Assembly: GCA_016703025.1 (NCBI GenBank)
Contig: JADJCV010000005.1
Span: forward strand, 186,001 to 250,000
Source of the DNA: Candidatus Avedoeria danica
GTDB lineage: Bacteria > Chloroflexota > Anaerolineae > Epilineales > Epilineaceae
DNA: 64,000 bases
Direction: 5' to 3'
How positions within the stretch are numbered: the stretch's first letter is position 1; each line of letters begins with the position of its first letter. The notes under the pieces were generated by a model. It saw nothing but the letters and a program-made list of their open reading frames with translations. It was not told where the DNA came from and searched no databases. Shown piece after piece: positions 53,591-62,357 of the stretch. Position numbers and translations under genes: made by a program.

Positions 53591-54640
53591 ATGGACAACG
53601 CCGCACCCGACGCGCAGGTGATCGCGTCGCCGACATTGCACGCCAACGGCGCCGACCCGTCGATTCTGCAGGTCGAGAACCTGGTCAAGCACTTTCCCGT
53701 GCGCAGCGGCGTGTTGCAGCGGGTCGCTGCCTGGGTCAAGGCCGTCGACGGCGTTTCGTTCGACATCCGCGAGGGCGAGACGTTCGGCTTGGTCGGTGAG
53801 TCGGGCTGCGGCAAGACCACCGTCGGGCGGACGATCCTGCGCCTCGTCGAGCCGACGGCGGGCAAGGTCATCTTTCGGGGGCAGGACGTCTTTGCGACGA
53901 AGCGGCGGGACATGAAGCTCCTCCGCAAGGACATGCAGATCATCTTCCAGGATCCGTTCTCGAGCCTTGACCCGCGCATGCCCATCGGCCAGAGCATCGG
54001 CGAGGGCCTGCACGTCCACGGGATCACCGGTGCCGCAGCCGACCAACGGGTGCGGCAGGTGCTCGACGAGGTCGGCCTGCACCCCGAGCACAGCCGCCGC
54101 TATCCGCATGAGTTCTCGGGCGGCCAGCGGCAGCGCATCGGCATCGCTCGAGCGCTGGCGCTGCGGCCCAAGCTCATCGTGTGCGACGAGCCCGTTTCGG
54201 CCCTCGACGTGTCGATCCAGTCGCAGGTCCTCAACCTGTTGAACGATCTGCAGAAGGAATACGGCCTCACCTACCTCTTCATCGCCCACAACCTGAGCGT
54301 CGTCGAGCACATCTCCAACCGCGTCGGCGTGATGTACCTCGGTCGCATGGTCGAGCTGACCGATCGACGCGAGCTGTTCGTGAACCCGCTGCACCCGTAC
54401 ACCAAGGCCCTCATCAGCGCCGTTCCCGTGCCCGACCCAACGCTGAAGCGCGAGCGGATCATTCTGCAAGGCGATGTTCCAAGCCCGCTCAACCCGCCTT
54501 CCGGCTGCCGCTTCCACCCGCGCTGCCCGGTCGCGGTCGAGCGCTGCAAGCACGTCGAGCCGGCTTGGCGCGACGTCGGTTCGGCCGGCACCGAGCACTG
54601 GGTGCAGTGCGATCAGGTCGAGCCCAAGATCGAAGGCTAG
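53591..54640 (+). CDS. dppF: Peptide ABC transporter ATP-binding protein (DppF-like)
   Basis: 349 residues, ATG 53591 with AAGGA just upstream. Walker A GESGCGKT, Q-loop IIFQDPFSSLDPRMPIG, signature FSGGQRQRIGIA, Walker B LIVCDEPVSALD, then the IAHNLSVVEHI switch. The C-terminal CRFHPRCPVAVERC repeats the cysteine pattern of DppD. The two ATPases form the heterodimer of the importer. Last gene of the operon; its stop lies in a stem-loop. Confidence 0.95.
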   Translation: MDNAAPDAQVIASPTLHANGADPSILQVENLVKHFPVRSGVLQRVAAWVKAVDGVSFDIREGETFGLVGESGCGKTTVGRTILRLVEPTAGKVIFRGQDVFATKRRDMKLLRKDMQIIFQDPFSSLDPRMPIGQSIGEGLHVHGITGAAADQRVRQVLDEVGLHPEHSRRYPHEFSGGQRQRIGIARALALRPKLIVCDEPVSALDVSIQSQVLNLLNDLQKEYGLTYLFIAHNLSVVEHISNRVGVMYLGRMVELTDRRELFVNPLHPYTKALISAVPVPDPTLKRERIILQGDVPSPLNPPSGCRFHPRCPVAVERCKHVEPAWRDVGSAGTEHWVQCDQVEPKIEG

Positions 54641-54660
54641 CGCGTCGCCAGCGACGCGCT
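54639..54660 (+). terminator. Stem-loop at the end of the dpp operon
   Basis: AGCGCGTCG-CCAG-CGACGCGCT, perfect 9-bp stem starting in the dppF stop codon. There is no T tract, so factor-independent termination would be weak. Confidence 0.5.
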
Positions 54661-54732
54661 GCGGACGGGCTCCCCGGCGGTGATCCGGCCACGTGATCGG
54701 GACAAAGCTGACGTTTCTCTGACCATGACTGC

Positions 54733-54761
54733 TTGACGGTGTCGGGGAATCGGTGTATTGT
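54733..54761 (+). promoter_or_regulatory. Promoter of the DNRLRE-like secreted protein
   Basis: TTGACG (54733-54738), 17-bp spacer, TATTGT (54756-54761), in the 235-bp gap after dppF. The leader is about 110 nt. Confidence 0.6.
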
Positions 54762-54875
54762 GGACGGCCCGCAGGGCCGCTGACCGCACCTCGCACGCTC
54801 CCCAGGCGCGGTCGCAACTCGGATTGATGCGCCGGAATCCCGCTTACTTGGCCCTGCCTTGTCGAGGAGGAAAAC

Positions 54876-55883
54876 TTGAAGCGCCTGTTCCCGCTGCTCG
54901 CCACCGCCGGGCTGGCTTGTCTCGCCCCGCTGTTCGGTGCTTCCGGTGCAACCGCTGCACCGCGGCAGATCACGTGCGCGAACCCGCTGCGTGCCATCGC
55001 CCCTGCCAGTCAGGACACGTTCGTCGTCACCAACGTGGAAGGCGTCGGCAAGCAGGGCGAGATGGTCGCCGGGTTGCAGACCAACATCGAGCACTTTGCC
55101 TTCGTGCAATTTGCTATGCCGGCCGGGATTCCGCCGGACGCGCAGCTGTGCGAGGTCCAGCTCGAGCTCTTCTGCAACAGGTATGTGGGTCAGAACGCCC
55201 CCGCGCGGAAGGTCACCGAGCTTCTGTTCGCCAACGCGAATCGAAGTTGGGACGAGAACACGCTCCGGTATGCCGGCATCGTGCCGAAGAAGTCCGCACC
55301 GCAATGGACCACGGACCTTGGCGAGTGTGCCGAGGGCGGCGAGTTCAAGCGCATCATCGCCAAGCCGGACGTCCCAGCGAATGATGGTCTGCTCGAGAGC
55401 GTCCAGGGATGGCTGGACGGCGAGATCGACAACAACGGGTTGATCATCGGTCCGACGCGGAACGACAACCTGGATGACCATCGCTTCTTCTTCGCCACCC
55501 GGGACGGACAACTGCCGCCGCCGGCGGGCAATGGACCGCGGATCTTCATCTTCTACGCAGGCGGCGCAACCCCGACGTTCACGCCATCGGCATCGCCGAC
55601 CGCCTCGAACACGCCGACGCCAAGCGTGACGCCGATTCCGTCGGACACACCGACGCCGACCGACACGCCGATTCCGTCGGACACGCCGACGCCGACCGAC
55701 ACGCCCGAGCCGAGCGCGACGCCGACCGAAACGCCGGTGGTCTCCCCCACGCCGAGTCGCCGCATGGTCTACCTGCCGATCGGCCTCCGCACGGGCACGC
55801 TGTACCTGAACGAGGCACAGGCCGCGCTGATCGCTTCGGATGGCCGGCTGCGGCGCCTCTGGCATCGGCTTTCGATCCGCTGA
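54876..55883 (+). CDS. Secreted DNRLRE-like protein with Thr/Pro repeat tail
   Basis: 335 residues. TTG 54876 follows GAGGAGG, an excellent ribosome site. Signal peptide MKRLFPLLATAGLACLAPL, ending about residue 28. Residues 35-225 are a beta-sandwich of the DNRLRE/CBM96-like type (FAFVQFAMPAGIPPDAQLC, ANRSWDENTLRY, LLESVQGWLDGEIDNNGLII). A tail of about 65 residues rich in TPT, SDTP and PSA repeats ends in MVYLPIGLRTG. It is likely a surface or matrix protein. Two exact-length 36-bp DNA repeats lie in the tail (55629-55700). Confidence 0.85.
   Translation: MKRLFPLLATAGLACLAPLFGASGATAAPRQITCANPLRAIAPASQDTFVVTNVEGVGKQGEMVAGLQTNIEHFAFVQFAMPAGIPPDAQLCEVQLELFCNRYVGQNAPARKVTELLFANANRSWDENTLRYAGIVPKKSAPQWTTDLGECAEGGEFKRIIAKPDVPANDGLLESVQGWLDGEIDNNGLIIGPTRNDNLDDHRFFFATRDGQLPPPAGNGPRIFIFYAGGATPTFTPSASPTASNTPTPSVTPIPSDTPTPTDTPIPSDTPTPTDTPEPSATPTETPVVSPTPSRRMVYLPIGLRTGTLYLNEAQAALIASDGRLRRLWHRLSIR
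55629..55700 (+). repeat. Two 36-bp tandem repeats coding Thr/Pro/Ser-rich tail
   Basis: Units 55629-55664 and 55665-55700 differ at one base (ACACA versus ACACG region). They encode T-P-I-P-S-D-T-P-T-P-T-D. Confidence 0.9.
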
Positions 55884-55910
55884 CATCGCGATCCGTTTCG
55901 ACATCCGTTG

Positions 55911-55942
55911 CGAAGGCCCGGTGCTGCAGCACCGGGCCTTCG
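55911..55942 (+). terminator. Strong terminator after the DNRLRE-like gene
   Basis: A 32-nt perfect palindrome (arms CGAAGGCCCGGTGCTG / CAGCACCGGGCCTTCG) followed by TTCGTTC. It is the best rho-independent-like terminator in the window. Confidence 0.75.
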
Positions 55943-55963
55943 TTCGTTCACCCAGCCGGCGCC

Positions 55964-56022
55964 GGTCGCCTTGTCGGTCGCCTTGTCGGTCGCCTTGTCG
56001 GCCGCGCGCCTGGTGCTATAAT
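55964..56022 (+). promoter_or_regulatory. scpB promoter with three tandem -35-like units
   Basis: GGTCGCCTTGTC occurs three times exactly (55964, 55976, 55988), each containing TTGTC. The last gives TTGTCG (55995-56000), a 16-bp spacer and a perfect TATAAT (56017-56022). Confidence 0.65.
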
Positions 56023-56041
56023 GGCGCCCGCGCGTTCCAAC

Positions 56042-56059
56042 ACCACAACATCTTGTGGT
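56042..56059 (+). promoter_or_regulatory. Inverted repeat in the scpB leader
   Basis: ACCACAA-CATC-TTGTGGT, perfect 7-bp arms about 20 nt after the TATAAT box, upstream of the ATG at 56090. It is operator-sized. Confidence 0.45.
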
Positions 56060-56089
56060 CAGCACCGTGCTGGGGGTCCAGCAGTCGTT

Positions 56090-56869
56090 ATGGCCAGCGA
56101 ACCGATCGAGCGCCGCGCACGGACCAGCCGGAACGGATCGGGGCCGGCGTCGGCCCACGGCACGAGCGACACCGTCACGCCGACATACGTCGAGCCGCAG
56201 CGCGGACGGCCAACGGATGGTGATGCCGTTCAGCTGGCAGCAGGCGCGCTCGGCGCCAGCACGCAGACCACCGGGCTGGACTTGGCCGCGCTGATCGAGG
56301 CGATCCTCTTCGTCACCGACCGGCCCGTTGCTGTTTCCGAGATGGCGAAGGTGCTCGAAGTGCCGAGGCCGATGGTCGAGCGCTCCTTGGGCGAGCTGTC
56401 GGCCACGCTGGTGGGGCGCGGGGTCCGGCTGCTCCGGCGCAACGGCACTGTCCAGATGGTGTCCGCCCCAGAGGCGGCCCCCGTGGTACAGCGCATCCTT
56501 GGGTTGACGCAGGACGGACGCCTTTCCCGCCCGGCGCTCGAGACCCTTTCGATCATCGCCTACCGCCAACCTCTTACCCGGCCGGAGATCGAGTCGCTGC
56601 GTGGCGTCAGCTCCGAGGGCGTGCTTCGAACCCTGCTCTCTCGCGAGCTGATCGAACCGCTTGGGCGGCGGGCGACCGTCGGGAACCCCGTCGAATACGG
56701 CACGACGCTCCATTTCCTGGCCTATTTCGGGCTGACGTGCGTGTCGGACCTGCCGCCCATCGAGGCATATGCCGCGGCGGACCGCGAGACCGGCAGTGAA
56801 ACGGATCGTGAACCCGACAGCGAAACCGACCATGCGAACGGCGATGCGCCGGTCGACGTCCGCTTGTAG
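56090..56869 (+). CDS. scpB: Segregation and condensation protein B
   Basis: 259 residues from ATG 56090 (no clear Shine-Dalgarno; an in-frame ATG at 56021 lies inside the promoter -10 and is rejected). ScpB signature: LIEAILFVTDRPVAVSEMAKVL, followed by the second winged helix LSRPALETLSIIAYRQPLTRPEIESLRG. It joins ScpA and SMC in chromosome condensation. The N-terminal 55 residues and the Glu/Asp-rich tail are disordered. It heads the scpB-rluB-cmk cluster; scpA is not present. Confidence 0.93.
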   Translation: MASEPIERRARTSRNGSGPASAHGTSDTVTPTYVEPQRGRPTDGDAVQLAAGALGASTQTTGLDLAALIEAILFVTDRPVAVSEMAKVLEVPRPMVERSLGELSATLVGRGVRLLRRNGTVQMVSAPEAAPVVQRILGLTQDGRLSRPALETLSIIAYRQPLTRPEIESLRGVSSEGVLRTLLSRELIEPLGRRATVGNPVEYGTTLHFLAYFGLTCVSDLPPIEAYAAADRETGSETDREPDSETDHANGDAPVDVRL

Positions 56870-56888
56870 CGGCTGAGCACCTAGCGGC

Positions 56889-57815
56889 GTGGCGCGGGAG
56901 CGTTTGCAGAAGGTCATCGCCGCGGCCGGGCTGTGCTCGCGCCGTCGGGCGGAAGAGCTGATCGCAGCAGGCCGCGTCCAGGTGAACGGCGAGGTCGTAG
57001 CGGTGCTTGGTGCGACCGCCGACCCGCACACGGACACGATCGTGGTGGACGGCGCTGAGTTGACGGCCGAGCCATTCGAGTTCTGGGCCGTCCACAAGCC
57101 GCCCGGCGTCGTCACCACCCTCAAGGACCCGGAAGGGCGGCCCCAGGCGCGCGATCTCGTGCCGACGCGCGCACGGGTCTACCCGGTCGGCCGCTTGGAC
57201 GTCGCCTCGTCCGGCCTGCTCCTGTTCACGAACGACGGCGCGCTGGCGCACCGCCTGATGCATCCGCGCTTCGCGCACACCAAGGTCTACGAGGTCCTCG
57301 TTTCCGGCTATCCCAGCGAGGACGTGCTGAACATGTTGCGCGGCGGCATCACGTTGGACGACGGACCGACGCTGCCGGCCGAGGTGCGGCAGCTGAAGAC
57401 GACCGGCGACGGCACGTGGCTCTCGATCACGCTGCGCGAGGGCCGCAAGCGCCAGATCCGACGGATGCTCGAACACGTCGGCTATCCCGTGGTCCACCTC
57501 AAGCGGGTCGCCTTTGGGCCGGTGAAACTCGGTCGCTTGCCCAGCGGCCACGCCAGGCCGCTCGCCGGCCGCGAGTTGGCGGATCTGCGCCAACTGGCCG
57601 GCGTCGCCGCGCCGCCGCGCACCGGCAACCCGCGCAACACCGCGCTTCGTGCAACCAACAAGCGCCCGCCACGCGCGGCGGCTGGTGGTACCCGCGGCAA
57701 GCCGGCGGGCCGATCGAGGTTTGGGCAGGAGTCGGGGCCACCGACCGGTCCGGCAGGCAAATCGCGGAGTCGCCAGGGCGGAGATCCGAAGCGCCCCCGC
57801 CCCGCCCGCCCATGA
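56889..57815 (+). CDS. rluB: 23S rRNA pseudouridine synthase RluB-like
   Basis: 308 residues, GTG start 19 bp after scpB. S4 domain at the N-terminus (RLQKVIAAAGLCSRRRAEELI), catalytic Asp in GRLDVASSGLLLFTNDGALA, and LREGRKRQIRRMLEHVGYPV. It makes pseudouridine in the large rRNA (2605-type). The last 70 residues are a basic Arg/Gly/Pro extension, which may bind RNA. The stop overlaps the cmk start. Confidence 0.94.
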   Translation: MARERLQKVIAAAGLCSRRRAEELIAAGRVQVNGEVVAVLGATADPHTDTIVVDGAELTAEPFEFWAVHKPPGVVTTLKDPEGRPQARDLVPTRARVYPVGRLDVASSGLLLFTNDGALAHRLMHPRFAHTKVYEVLVSGYPSEDVLNMLRGGITLDDGPTLPAEVRQLKTTGDGTWLSITLREGRKRQIRRMLEHVGYPVVHLKRVAFGPVKLGRLPSGHARPLAGRELADLRQLAGVAAPPRTGNPRNTALRATNKRPPRAAAGGTRGKPAGRSRFGQESGPPTGPAGKSRSRQGGDPKRPRPARP

Positions 57816-58537
57816 GCGCGCCCGATTCACCGCCGGCGCCCGCCGCTCGTCTTCGGGCGACTTGGCCCCGGGCGATCGCGATCGACGGTCCGGCGGCTGT
57901 CGGCAAGAGCACCGTCGGGCGGGCGTTGGCCGTTCGGCTTGGCTATCTCTACTTCGACACCGGGGCGATCTACCGCGCCCTGACGTGGTTGGCGTTGGAA
58001 AACGAAGTGCCGGTCACGGACGGCCCGGCGCTGGCACAGCTGGCGACAGCGCACCCGATCGTCGTTCAGCCTTCTGCCGACACGCCGGACGGCTACCGCG
58101 TCACCGCCGGCGGACGCGACATCACCGACCGGTTGCGCGCTCCGGCCGTCGACGCGCAGATCTCGTCCGTCAGCCAGCACACCGCGGTGCGCGCCGCACT
58201 GCTCGACGCACAGCGGGCGGTGGCGGACGGGACCGCCGTCGTCATGGTCGGCCGGGACATCGGCACCGTCGTGCTGCCCCACGCCGGACTCAAGATCTTC
58301 CTCGAGGCTTCGCCGATCGAGCGTGCGCGGCGGCGATACCGCGAGCGTCTGCGTCGCGGCGAGGCCGCGGACTGGTCCGATGAGCTGGCCAGCACGGTCG
58401 CCCGCGACGCCCGCGACCGCGGACGGGCCAACGCCCCACTCGTGGCCGCGCCGGACGCGATCGTCCTGCACACGGACGACCTCGATGCAGCCGGCGTCGT
58501 TGCGGCGATCCTGGTGCACATCGACATCGGCTCGTGA
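57812..58537 (+). CDS. cmk: Cytidylate kinase
   Basis: 241 residues from the ATG overlapping rluB. P-loop IDGPAAVGKSTVGRALA, YFDTGAIYRALTWLAL, the CMP-specific insertion, and GRDIGTVVLPHAGLKIFLEA. It phosphorylates CMP and dCMP. Standard neighbour of rluB. The stop overlaps the next GTG (GTGA). Confidence 0.97.
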   Translation: MSAPDSPPAPAARLRATWPRAIAIDGPAAVGKSTVGRALAVRLGYLYFDTGAIYRALTWLALENEVPVTDGPALAQLATAHPIVVQPSADTPDGYRVTAGGRDITDRLRAPAVDAQISSVSQHTAVRAALLDAQRAVADGTAVVMVGRDIGTVVLPHAGLKIFLEASPIERARRRYRERLRRGEAADWSDELASTVARDARDRGRANAPLVAAPDAIVLHTDDLDAAGVVAAILVHIDIGS

Positions 58538-59412
58538 CGGGCACGGGCGCGAACGCGGCGGGCGCCTCGGCACCACGGCGCACGGTGGAGCGAAGCGCAC
58601 GGCCGACGCCCGGGTCGCTGAATCGCTGGCCGCTGCCCGTGCATGCCGTGCTGACCGTCGCCGTCCTCGTCGCCCTCGTCGCGGTGAACGTGTCGTTCGT
58701 CTGCAGCCCGCTCTACCTGCGCTTGGCCTACGGCCCGCTGCGCCCGCCCGGCGCGCCGCTGGCCGGACCGCCGGACTGGGTCGCCGACGCGGCGAATGCA
58801 ACCGCCGGCTACGTTGCCGCCCGCCGCGGTCGCGATGCCGTGGCCATGCTCGTCGACGCCCCTTCCGCGGTGGTCAGCGACCGCGCCTTGGCGGATGGCG
58901 TCCCGACGCCCGCGCTCGCGGAGCGCCCCCCGGCCCGCGTCGGATCGACGGATGCCGGCGCGGCAACGGGCATCGTGCCCGGCCGTACGCTGTTCGATCA
59001 GGCCGAGTTGGACCACCTGGCCGATGTCCGCCGCATCATCGAGCGGTTGTTCGCGCTCGGCATCGCCGCCCTCGCCGTCCTTGCGCTGGCGCTGGCCGCC
59101 GATGCCGCCACCGGTCGACGACGGACGCGAGCGGCGCTCGTGCACGGCGGTCAGCTGGCCGTCGGGCTCACCGTCATCGTCGGCGTGCTCGTGGCGGTGG
59201 CGTGGGACGGGCTGTTCACGACGTTCCATGTGCTCCTGTTTCCGCCGGGCACGTGGCAGTTCCCGTCCGACAGCCGTCTGATTCAGCTCTTCCCGGACTG
59301 GTTCTGGCAGAGCGCGGCGGCGGTGCTCGCCGGGTTGCTCCTGGCCGAAGGGCTCGTGGTCCGCCGCGTGGCAGGCCGTCCTCGGGCGGGCCGTCCTCGG
59401 GCAAGCCGATGA
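58534..59412 (+). CDS. DUF1461 (TIGR01906-type) integral membrane protein
   Basis: 292 residues, GTG start overlapping cmk. Four or five membrane helices. The family's conserved stretch is LFDQAELDHLADVRRI, followed by FTTFHVLLFPPGTWQFPSDSRLIQLFPDWFW. Function unknown; in this position between cmk and plsC an envelope role is likely. The C-terminus repeats RAGRPRA. Confidence 0.87.
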   Translation: MTGTGANAAGASAPRRTVERSARPTPGSLNRWPLPVHAVLTVAVLVALVAVNVSFVCSPLYLRLAYGPLRPPGAPLAGPPDWVADAANATAGYVAARRGRDAVAMLVDAPSAVVSDRALADGVPTPALAERPPARVGSTDAGAATGIVPGRTLFDQAELDHLADVRRIIERLFALGIAALAVLALALAADAATGRRRTRAALVHGGQLAVGLTVIVGVLVAVAWDGLFTTFHVLLFPPGTWQFPSDSRLIQLFPDWFWQSAAAVLAGLLLAEGLVVRRVAGRPRAGRPRASR

Positions 59413-60167
59413 CAACGCCGTCGGCCCGCCGCACCGCCGGATCGACACCGAGCGCGGCCGACGATCGCGCACTCCTGGCGGCCGTACCGGCGACGCACCC
59501 GATGGCCTACCGGCTGGCCTTCTGGTTCATGCGCCAGCTGTTCGACCACTACCTGACGACGCACATCGCCGGCCGCGAGCACCTGCCGCCGCCCGGCGTT
59601 GGCGCAATCCTGGCGATCAACCACACGAGCGCGCTCGACTATGTGGCCGGTCACGCCCTGGGCCGCCCCGGCTTCGTCGGGATCAAGCGTGAGGCCGCTT
59701 ATCGTCCGCTGCGCTGGATCGGCGGGATTCCGGTGAAGCGCGACGAGCAGGACATGACCGCGCTGCGGTCGATGCGGGCCGTCCTGGCCGGCGGCCACGT
59801 CCTCGGCATCGCCCCCGAAGGCACGCGCAGCCGCGACGGTCGGCTGCTGCCGTTTGATCCGGGCTTCGTCTGGTTGGCGCTGAAGGCCGATGTGCCGGTG
59901 ATCCCGTGCGCGATCCACGGTGCGCATGTGCTGTTGCCCCCCGGACGCCGCTTCCCTCGCCGCGGCCGGCTATGGGTGCGCATCGGCCCGCCGCTCCGTT
60001 GGCCCGACGCCGGCCCCCGACCCTCTCGCGACGCGCTGCAGTCGATGGCGGACGAGACGCGCCAGGCCATGTTGGCGCTCCTGGCCGAGCTCGAGGTGGA
60101 GAGCGGCGTCGCGAGCCCGGCGCTGGCGTGGGAGCGAGCGGCCGGGGCAGGGCCTCACCGAGGGTGA
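59409..60167 (+). CDS. plsC: 1-acyl-sn-glycerol-3-phosphate acyltransferase
   Basis: 252 residues from the ATG overlapping the DUF1461 stop. PlsC motifs: NHTSALD (HX4D catalytic), GGIPVKRDEQDMTALRSM, APEGTRSRDG (EGTR) and VPVIPCAI. It makes phosphatidic acid at the membrane. Last gene of the scpB operon. Confidence 0.95.
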   Translation: MTTPSARRTAGSTPSAADDRALLAAVPATHPMAYRLAFWFMRQLFDHYLTTHIAGREHLPPPGVGAILAINHTSALDYVAGHALGRPGFVGIKREAAYRPLRWIGGIPVKRDEQDMTALRSMRAVLAGGHVLGIAPEGTRSRDGRLLPFDPGFVWLALKADVPVIPCAIHGAHVLLPPGRRFPRRGRLWVRIGPPLRWPDAGPRPSRDALQSMADETRQAMLALLAELEVESGVASPALAWERAAGAGPHRG

Positions 60168-60210
60168 TTGATCGGCGGCGGGGTCCGACGGAGGCACACG
60201 GATCGCGAGC

Positions 60211-61059
60211 TTATGACCGCGCCGGGGCTGCCGGACCGTGCTCGACCGACCGCACCGTCCACGCGACGACATCGAGGCGCCGCGCGAAGTGGGCCAGCGG
60301 CGCGGGCTCGGGCAGCGCAATGCCGATGGGCTCGGCCATCGTGTTCAGCGCAACGTCGGCGGCGGCCGGCTGCAGCGGCCACGGCACGTGGTCGATCTCC
60401 CCGCAGCCGACCCGGCCGCGGCGGTCGACGCTGAACAGGGCGTAGCGCTCGGTCAGCCAGTGCTCGAGCGTGCCGTGCGCTGCGAGGGCGACCGGGCCGG
60501 TCGGACCGTAGCGGCCCGCGAACGTCGCGGGCGGGGCGCCGCGGTGGGTGCGGGTGCCGGCATAGCGAACGGCATCCCCGTCGATGGAGTCGGCCTCGAT
60601 CCGCGCGTCGAAGTACGGCAGGCCGAACCAGGCCCGGGCGGCGCGAACGGCCAGCGGGCTCGTCGCGTCCAGGCTGAAGAACCAAACGCCCGTCCGGCCG
60701 TCGGGGGCGACGGCGTAGGTGCGGACGTTGATCTCGGGGAAGGCGGCGGTGCCGGGGATGGGGGGCAGGCCGCGCAGCCGGATGCCGGACATCCGGAACG
60801 GGACGACGCCCAGCCACGCCCGGCCGTCGAACGTGTCGAGCCGCAGGGGCGGTGGGATGAACCCTTCGAGCGCCGCGGGAGGGACCGGCCAGTGGAGGAA
60901 GAGAAGGTCGTGCCACGTCATCGCCATCGCCCAGGGACGCGCTGGTACGGGCCACGGGCGGTGGCCACGGGCGCTGGCCGTGGCGGCGCCGCCGATGTCG
61001 CCGCTGTCGCCGACCTCGGCGGGCGGCCTGGCCCCGCGATCGAAGTCGCGCCCGGTCAT
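60211..61059 (-). CDS. DUF2071 family protein (YqjF-like)
   Basis: 282 residues from ATG 61059, which overlaps the stop of the upstream membrane protein; a longer start at 61119 exists. Conserved DUF2071 blocks: MTWHDLLFLHWPVPPAALEG, RLDTFDGRAWLGVVPFRM, VWFFSLDATSPLAV and WLTERYALF. These proteins have an acetoacetate decarboxylase-like fold. Substrate unknown. Confidence 0.9.
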   Translation of the reverse strand: MTGRDFDRGARPPAEVGDSGDIGGAATASARGHRPWPVPARPWAMAMTWHDLLFLHWPVPPAALEGFIPPPLRLDTFDGRAWLGVVPFRMSGIRLRGLPPIPGTAAFPEINVRTYAVAPDGRTGVWFFSLDATSPLAVRAARAWFGLPYFDARIEADSIDGDAVRYAGTRTHRGAPPATFAGRYGPTGPVALAAHGTLEHWLTERYALFSVDRRGRVGCGEIDHVPWPLQPAAADVALNTMAEPIGIALPEPAPLAHFARRLDVVAWTVRSVEHGPAAPARS

Positions 61060-61493
61060 CGGAATGCCGTGACGAGATGCAGCGCGCCGAGCGCCGCGAA
61101 CGCGGCCATGACGAGCCAATCGCCACGACGGCGACCGAGGTAGCGCTGACTGGTCGCGCGCACGGCATAGAAGCCGGCGATCCAGGCGGCAAGGAGTCGC
61201 CCGTGCGGCGTCGTGATCCAGCGCGCGGCGAGGACGTCGGCGACGCCGATGGACAGGATCGTGTAGCTCACGCAGTGGTTCATCACCCAGGCGATGCCGT
61301 GGACATCGCCGCGCGTCGTGGCGTAGGCGAGGCGGGTGCCGGGCAGGCGCAGCGGGCGGAGCGGCGGGCCGTCGGCGGGGATGGCGGCGCGGAAGTCGAG
61401 GAGCCGCGGGAAGAAGAAGTGGAGCGCGCCGAGGCCGACGGCGAAGATGCCGGCAAGGCGGAGGGCGGTCAACAGCGCGGCGTCCATCATCAT
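61056..61493 (-). CDS. Small four-helix membrane protein
   Basis: 145 residues from the first of three consecutive ATG codons (61493), GGAGG 10 bases upstream. Four hydrophobic stretches, with the start LLTALRLAGIFAVGLGALHFFFPRLLDF and AWVMNHCVSYTILSIGVADV in the middle. No function recognised. It is translationally coupled to the DUF2071 gene. Confidence 0.82.
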   Translation of the reverse strand: MMMDAALLTALRLAGIFAVGLGALHFFFPRLLDFRAAIPADGPPLRPLRLPGTRLAYATTRGDVHGIAWVMNHCVSYTILSIGVADVLAARWITTPHGRLLAAWIAGFYAVRATSQRYLGRRRGDWLVMAAFAALGALHLVTAFR

Positions 61494-61835
61494 GGCCGTC
61501 AGCCCTCCCAGGCGACAGATCGAGTCATCCGACGGGGCGCCGCCGTCGATCACAAGCCGCATCACCCGCCGCCGCGTCCCGGTTTGCCGTTCGCCGCGAC
61601 GGCGGGCGGAATGGTCATGCGATCCTCGGCCCATTCGATCGATGTTCGGAATTGTAGGCGAACGACCCGCGATGGCGTCCAGGTGTCGGACACCCATCAA
61701 CCGTCCGCGTCCCGTCAGTATCCCGTCAGTCACCACGGCCGTGCGATGCGCGTCTTGCTCTTTTGCCGGCCCGGCGCCGGTCACGGCCCATCCGAGCGAT
61801 GGGTCCCCCCAACTCCCCCCCCAAGGAGACCGCAG
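61494..61835. other. Divergent intergenic region
   Basis: 342 bp with no gene. It contains a GGTGTC-G-GACACC palindrome (61682-61694) and a direct repeat TCCCGTCAGT (two copies, about 61708-61733). No consensus promoter is evident. Confidence 0.5.
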
Positions 61836-62357
61836 ATGACCTCCCCCCTCCGCACGATCCGCACGATCGTCGCCGCCCTCGCCCTCGCCCTCGCCGCCAC
61901 CGTCCTCGCCGCCCCGCAGGCCGCCTTCGCCGCATCCCCCGCCGGCGGCGCCCAGACAGCCGTTCTGGCCGACCACGCCGTGCTCGCGAACATGAACGGC
62001 GGCGCGCATGCGTCGTACTCGCCGGTACTGCAGGCCTGCAAGACGTACACGGTGCGCCTGAACTACGACATGCGGCCCAACGGCATGCCCGTCGAGGAGG
62101 CCATCGGCTTCCAGGTCTGGAACAACGGCGGCGACGCGCTGCTGACGGACAGCCCGTACGGCGAGCGGGTCTGGGAGGGGTCGTCGCAGCAGTATTACCT
62201 GCAGAGCGTCCGCCGGGCCGACAACGCCTGGATCGAAGAGGTGACGTTCCACGTCCCGTGCGGTGAGACGAACCCGAACTATTCCATCCAGGTGTTCAAC
62301 TATGCCGCGGAAAGCACGCTGCACTTCACGCTGAGCCTGCCGACGGACATGCAGTAG
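61836..62357 (+). CDS. Small secreted protein of unknown function
   Basis: 173 residues. ATG 61836 with AAGGAG 8 bases upstream. Cleavable signal peptide (TIRTIVAALALALAATVLAAPQAAFA). The mature part is beta-rich with two cysteines (VLQACKTYTVRLNYDM and VTFHVPCGETNPNYS) that could form a disulfide. It resembles a small adhesin or lectin-like sandwich; no family recognised. Confidence 0.8.
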   Translation: MTSPLRTIRTIVAALALALAATVLAAPQAAFAASPAGGAQTAVLADHAVLANMNGGAHASYSPVLQACKTYTVRLNYDMRPNGMPVEEAIGFQVWNNGGDALLTDSPYGERVWEGSSQQYYLQSVRRADNAWIEEVTFHVPCGETNPNYSIQVFNYAAESTLHFTLSLPTDMQ

